A stretch of 64,000 bases of DNA from Lonicera japonica (taxonomy: Eukaryota > Streptophyta > Magnoliopsida > Dipsacales > Caprifoliaceae). This document shows positions 59,859 through 64,000 of this stretch, in pieces. The notes under the pieces were generated by a model. The model worked only from the letters and a program-made list of their open reading frames with translations. It made no database searches and had not been told where the DNA came from. Numbering within the stretch: position 1 is the stretch's first letter; every line of letters starts with the position of its first letter. Location of the stretch: assembly GCA_021464415.1 (NCBI GenBank), contig CM038467.1, forward strand, positions 48,359,715 to 48,423,714, given 5' to 3'. A program made the translations under genes and the position numbers.

Positions 59859-61692
59859 AGCCAAGATCAATTTTAATTATTGTGTCAAACTTTAGCTTCT
59901 TAATTTTACCCCTGCAATTTTTATGTTTTTTAATTAAAAATTTTCATGCAATCAAACCATTAACCTTAAGCAATACAAGTTCATACTTAACCTGAGTCAT
60001 TTATCACTAGTGTTGTAATATGTTTTTTCAAATTATACATATGCAAGTCCTAATTGCATTGCGTGTGCAAGGTAATATAGTATGTATATATATATATATA
60101 TATATATGTCTTTGCCATACTTTTTAACATACTAGATTACCCTGCACATGCACCAATTTGAAGAGAATAATTAGCAAATATGATAATTAATTAAGGATGT
60201 GGCCAACTATGAAGCACATAAACGGTATGACGCAGGGGTACGCCAAATCTTAAAAAATCGAGACATGAGCACGGTTAGGGACACATTTATAAATAAATAA
60301 ATAAATATTATATAAAACCATATATATATATATATATTAATATGCATTACACAAAGTCATATATCCAAAGAATATATACTACTACCAAGAAACCCAACAT
60401 ATTTTTGAAAGGCAAAAAGATGGGCTGATTTGTTGTTACTTAAGTTCACAAATATATAGTAAGAGGGAGGACGACATACTTGTGAATGCGAAAAGACTGA
60501 AGAAGAGAGGTTGTCAAGAAAGATGAGACGGTTGATGACAATTAGAGGACTGCGTTTGAGAGGCATTGAGAATGATAACCCTAACTTTTTATTTTAATTG
60601 ATGATTTATGTTGGGATGTGAATATATCTTACGTGTAAATATACTTTTAATTTAATAAAAGACACCCAAGTATTGTTAAATATTACAAATTGGGACCAAT
60701 TTTTTTTTATAATTTGTCACCAAACTGTGTCCAAGGAGTACCCATACCTGTGTCGTACCCATGGCGGTTGAAATCCTTCCTAACTTCGTATTGTAATATA
60801 GATTTAACCATTACTATTTGAAATGGAAGTAGCATAATTATCTCTATTACAGAGTCCAATCGAGCATGTTCAATCTAAATAGTCCGATTCATGTTGTCTT
60901 TTTGTGTATTCGACATAGTTTAAGGACAAACTACTCAACATATAAAACTTGTAATTTCCAATGTACATAATTTATAGTTTAGTATGACATACTTCTTAGT
61001 TTCAATCTCTCAAATTACATCCTTAATTATGCCATATATTTTTTTTCTCTTTTGTGCTCGGATACATGCATTTTTCACAGTAGTAAACAACATGAGGGAA
61101 ATTAATTTTCTGAGAAAATATTTATATAAAAAAACTAACTTTTTTCAAATTATAAAAAAATTATATCGAAATTAATGGTGTGTTTGGTTTGAAATTGTAT
61201 AAGTTAATTTTTGCTCAAATTTAGGAATTCAAAACACATGCTAAGGAATGTTAGTAAAAAATATATAGGGGTATTAAATATATCAAAGTGGTCTACCGGT
61301 AAGGTGGAGGAAGAAGTTTGCTGTCTTCTTAAGGGCCAGTGGTTAAGGTGGGCTGTGTGTTGGGCCGTTGAATTGAGAGGTGGACTATGTGCTCGACTGG
61401 GCTGAGCTTCCCAACACATAACCATTGCTTTGGTAGCCACCCAATTTGAACAAAAGGAACGAAAATACTGTAAAAACTCAATTTGAAGAATTTTTGGGTT
61501 GATTTGCGTCACGGCTCTTTAACGCATTTCATAATCTTATCTCTTTTATACAAATAATTCATCATGTCACGCTACTCACAAAATAAAACAGCGCATAAAT
61601 GTGACCTTTCTTTGCACCGAAGAAAGGCCGATAACACCATATAAGTTCGACCAATTTTGCTCGGAATACATGGGGTTTCTTGAAATTAAAAT
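59588..61692. other. Former intron and fused flank in copy B, no gene
   Basis: Collinear with the A intron up to about 61,105, then joins sequence equivalent to A 27,995 within an AAATTAATTTTCTGAGAAAA stretch. G13 tract at 59,645-59,657; TA tracts near 59,828 and 60,087. The retained minus-strand 69-residue frame at 60,357-60,566 (A: 16,637-16,846) is intronic and not supported as a gene. Confidence 0.65.
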
Positions 61693-61950
61693 AAGGGTAA
61701 ATTACCAAAAAATATAATGTACTTTACCCGTTTTGACAATTTGAGTAATGTACAATTTTTTCGACATTAGAAACATTGTACTTTATTTATTTTTTCATTT
61801 TGCGTAAAAACAACCCCCAAAATTGTAAATAAAATCACCCAAAATGAAAAAAATAAATAAAGTATAATATTTCTAATGTCGAAAAATATTTACATTACCC
61901 AAATTGTAAAAATGGATAAAGTACATTGTATTTTTTGGTAATTTACCCTT
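61693..61950. mobile_element. Foldback MITE, copy B (loop inverted)
   Basis: Orthologue of 28,596-28,851, with the same outer flanks and inverted-repeat arms. The loop (about 61,802-61,840) reads as the reverse complement of the A loop: A has TTTGGGGGTTGT where B has ACAACCCCCAAA. Confidence 0.82.
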
Positions 61951-63286
61951 AAAATAAGTAGAGAGAAGATAGATTTTTCTTCTCTTTCAAAATGTAAGAT
62001 TAGAACACTGAAATTACTAGATTCATCTTAAAAACCAATATTTTTTGTTTTTTTTTTAAAATAGCGTGTTGAAAAAAATTTGAGTGGAAAAATAAAATAA
62101 ATAAAAGAATTTATTTGTGTCCAGAAGAAAATAAAATGATTCTTTTGTAAAGGAAAAGTAGAATGTGCTAGTATTTTTTTCATCTTACTCCTCTCTCTAC
62201 CTACTCCAGCATATATATACATACATAAATATATATATATATATATATATATATTCGCAACAGAGAATTATATCTTCATTAATCTCTCTTTATGTCTAAT
62301 TGTAAGTCTTATTAATTTTCATAATATGCTACAAGACATTAAGTGTGGATTAATATGGTTTAATTATGACTCACAAATAAATAAGACAATAATTTAAATA
62401 TTTATATTTTATTTTCGAAAATCTTCCAATAAAATATACTCCATCCGTCTCAAATTGCTGGTCTCTTTTGAAGCATCCAACTTATTAAGGACCCAACATT
62501 ATTATTGTATTTTTTGCTTAATTTACATTGACTTTTCATTTTTACCCTTTTCTTTATTCAAAACTTTTTCTTGAAAAGTGAAAGTATAAAAAGGCAAAAT
62601 AGATATGTATTTATCCTTTATGGAAAGTGGACATTTATTTTAGGACAACTAAAAATGAAAAGAGGGACTAGCAATTTAGGACGGAGGGAGTATATACTTG
62701 TGTCTTGTGATTCCTTTTTTATTTTTATTTTAAATACGCACAAGTTCTAACATATTCCATTTTTTTGGTAGAATAAAGTTCGTTTATGTTTCAATTTCTT
62801 TCGTTTTTTAAATCGGAAAAAAATTCATAAATGGTGAGTCATTTGGATATCGCGTTAGAAAGTTACGGTCTGGCAAAGTTGGTCAATAAAAATAAAGTGA
62901 AAATTGTGTTATTTCGGCACCTCCTCTGTTAGTTTTTGAAAAAATATAGTCTAGGTGACGCATTGACAATTGTTAATAGTTAAGGTATCAAATTGGTTAA
63001 ATGCTCACCAAAGGTTCTATTGAGAACAAGATTTCTCTTGCAATCTAAAATATTTAAGCTACAAAGTGAATCATAAGCAAGCATACTTCAATAACTGTAA
63101 TTATAGATTTTGTAAATATAGCTAACAAATTTATTTATCATTTTGCAGGTAAATCAAACAAACCATTAATAGTTACAGGTGAAGTGTTTCTTTTTCCTAA
63201 TTTACAATGTGTGAAATTTGATCGTAGCATGAAGTTTATTACTTACTAATACTTGCTTTTGTATATATATATGTTTATGTGTGCAG
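61951..63286. other. Upstream or intronic region of the plus-strand kinase, copy B
   Basis: Collinear with A 28,852-29,906 except for the Stowaway insertion. It ends in an intact acceptor GTGCAG (63,286). No ectodomain exon is seen in it. Confidence 0.6.
62439..62690. mobile_element. Stowaway-type MITE
   Basis: A 252-bp element starting CTCCATCCGTCTCAAATTGC and ending TAGGACGGAGGGAG, the classic Stowaway/Tc1-mariner termini, flanked by TA (62,437-62,438 and 62,691-62,692). Absent from the orthologous position in copy A (about 29,315), so it inserted after the duplication or was lost from A. Confidence 0.9.
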
Positions 63287-64000
63287 GTGAGGTCTTGGGT
63301 TCTTTTATTTTTCTGCTACTGTTCATTGTACTCTACATAGTTCGGAGCTCAAATAAAACATACAGAGAGAACCAAGTAAAGGTTGAAAAGTTCTTGGCAG
63401 ATTACAGAGCTCTAAAGCCTGAAAGATATTTTTATGCAGATATCAAAAGGTTAACCGATTAGTTCAAGGATAAATTAGGCGAAGGAGGTTACGGAACAGT
63501 GTACAAAGGAAAGCTTTCTGATGAAATTTTTGTAGCAGTTAAGGTCCTCAACAATGTCAAAGGGAACGGAGAAGAATTTATTAACGAAGTTGGAACAATT
63601 GGCAGAATTCACCACGTTCATGTGGCTCGTTTGGTTGGCTACTGTGCTGATGGATTTAGGCGAGCACTTGTTTATGAATTCCTACCCAATGATTCTCTCG
63701 AAAAGTTCATATTTAACAATACTTTGCTCGGGTGGGAGAAGCTTCAAGACATTGCCCTGGGCATAGCAAGAGGGATTGAATACCTCCACCAGGGGTGTGA
63801 CCAACGAATCGTACATTTCGACATTAAACCCCACAATATCTTGTTGGACCAAAACATGAATCCAAAGATCTCTAATTTTGGTCATGCCAAATTGTGTTCC
63901 AAGGAACACAGTGCGGTCTCTATGACTGCAGCTAGGGGGACCATGGGCTATATTGCACCCGAAGTGCTTTCTAGGAGTGTCAGGAAAGTGTCGTGCAAGT
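63287..64000 (+). pseudogene. LRK10L kinase pseudogene, copy B plus strand (runs off window)
   Basis: TM-plus-kinase exon with an intact acceptor at 63,286. TM helix (GSFIFLLLFIVLYIV), then juxtamembrane, then an in-frame TAG at 63,460-63,462 immediately before the P-loop. The P-loop is normal (GEGGYGTVYKG), VAVK and HFDIKPHN are present, but DFG reads NFG (63,874-63,882), removing the Mg-binding Asp. Homology continues through APEVLSRS to the window edge, so this copy keeps the C-lobe lost in copy A. It lacks any ectodomain exon in view. Confidence 0.85.

Overview
This is a gene-poor, AT-rich block of a flowering-plant nuclear genome, most likely a eudicot (perhaps an asterid; weakly supported). 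The evidence is spliced genes with GT..AG introns, LRK10-like (LRK10L) receptor kinases, mevalonate kinase exons, CACTA transposons with plant TNP2 transposase, long TG..CA LTRs, Stowaway MITEs and a fossil plant pararetrovirus (Caulimoviridae). Nothing looks bacterial, and no rRNA gene, real tRNA gene or CRISPR array was seen.

The window is organised around a large direct duplication. Copy A (1 to about 30,572) and copy B (38,861 to the window end) are collinear with a period of about 38.9 kb. They differ by clean insertions and deletions, and each copy supplies the empty site for insertions in the other. A-only: a non-autonomous CACTA (1314-7995), a 3'-truncated CACTA with a broken TNP2 gene (8749-12628), and about 10.6 kb (17,385-27,990) that holds the kinase ectodomain exon and a 3.8-kb solo LTR. 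B-only: a solo LTR of the same family in reverse orientation (41,189-56,606) that has been invaded by a scrambled pararetrovirus and rearranged by an inverted duplication carrying a second, unrelated solo LTR, and a Stowaway MITE (62,439-62,690).

Each copy carries a divergent pair of LRK10L kinases. In A the minus-strand gene (19,473-14,694) is the only apparently intact gene in the window: ectodomain exon, phase-matched 2.85-kb intron, and TM plus kinase exon, 642 residues. Its B partner (59,587-58,433) has lost its ectodomain exon and splice acceptor and has two stop codons. The plus-strand partner is decayed in both copies (29,907-30,674 and 63,287-64,000), with different lesions, including DFG-motif substitutions (DFS in A, NFG in B).

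Between the copies (30,675-38,860) lie remnants of mevalonate kinase on the minus strand: exon 1 in two tandem copies (35,594-35,458 and 38,477-38,336) and exon 2 (32,386-32,143). A gag-only LTR retroelement (33,109-35,248, 5-bp TSD) sits in the intron. The rest is tandemly repeated AT-rich sequence.

The most notable region is 41-57 kb: a nested, multiply inverted mosaic of solo LTR, pararetrovirus and target flank. No new operating gene system was recognised. The unusual content is structural: inverted-duplication scars, a foldback element whose loop is flipped between the two paralogous copies, palindromic arrays in LTRs, and an unrecognised virus-associated protein present in two copies.
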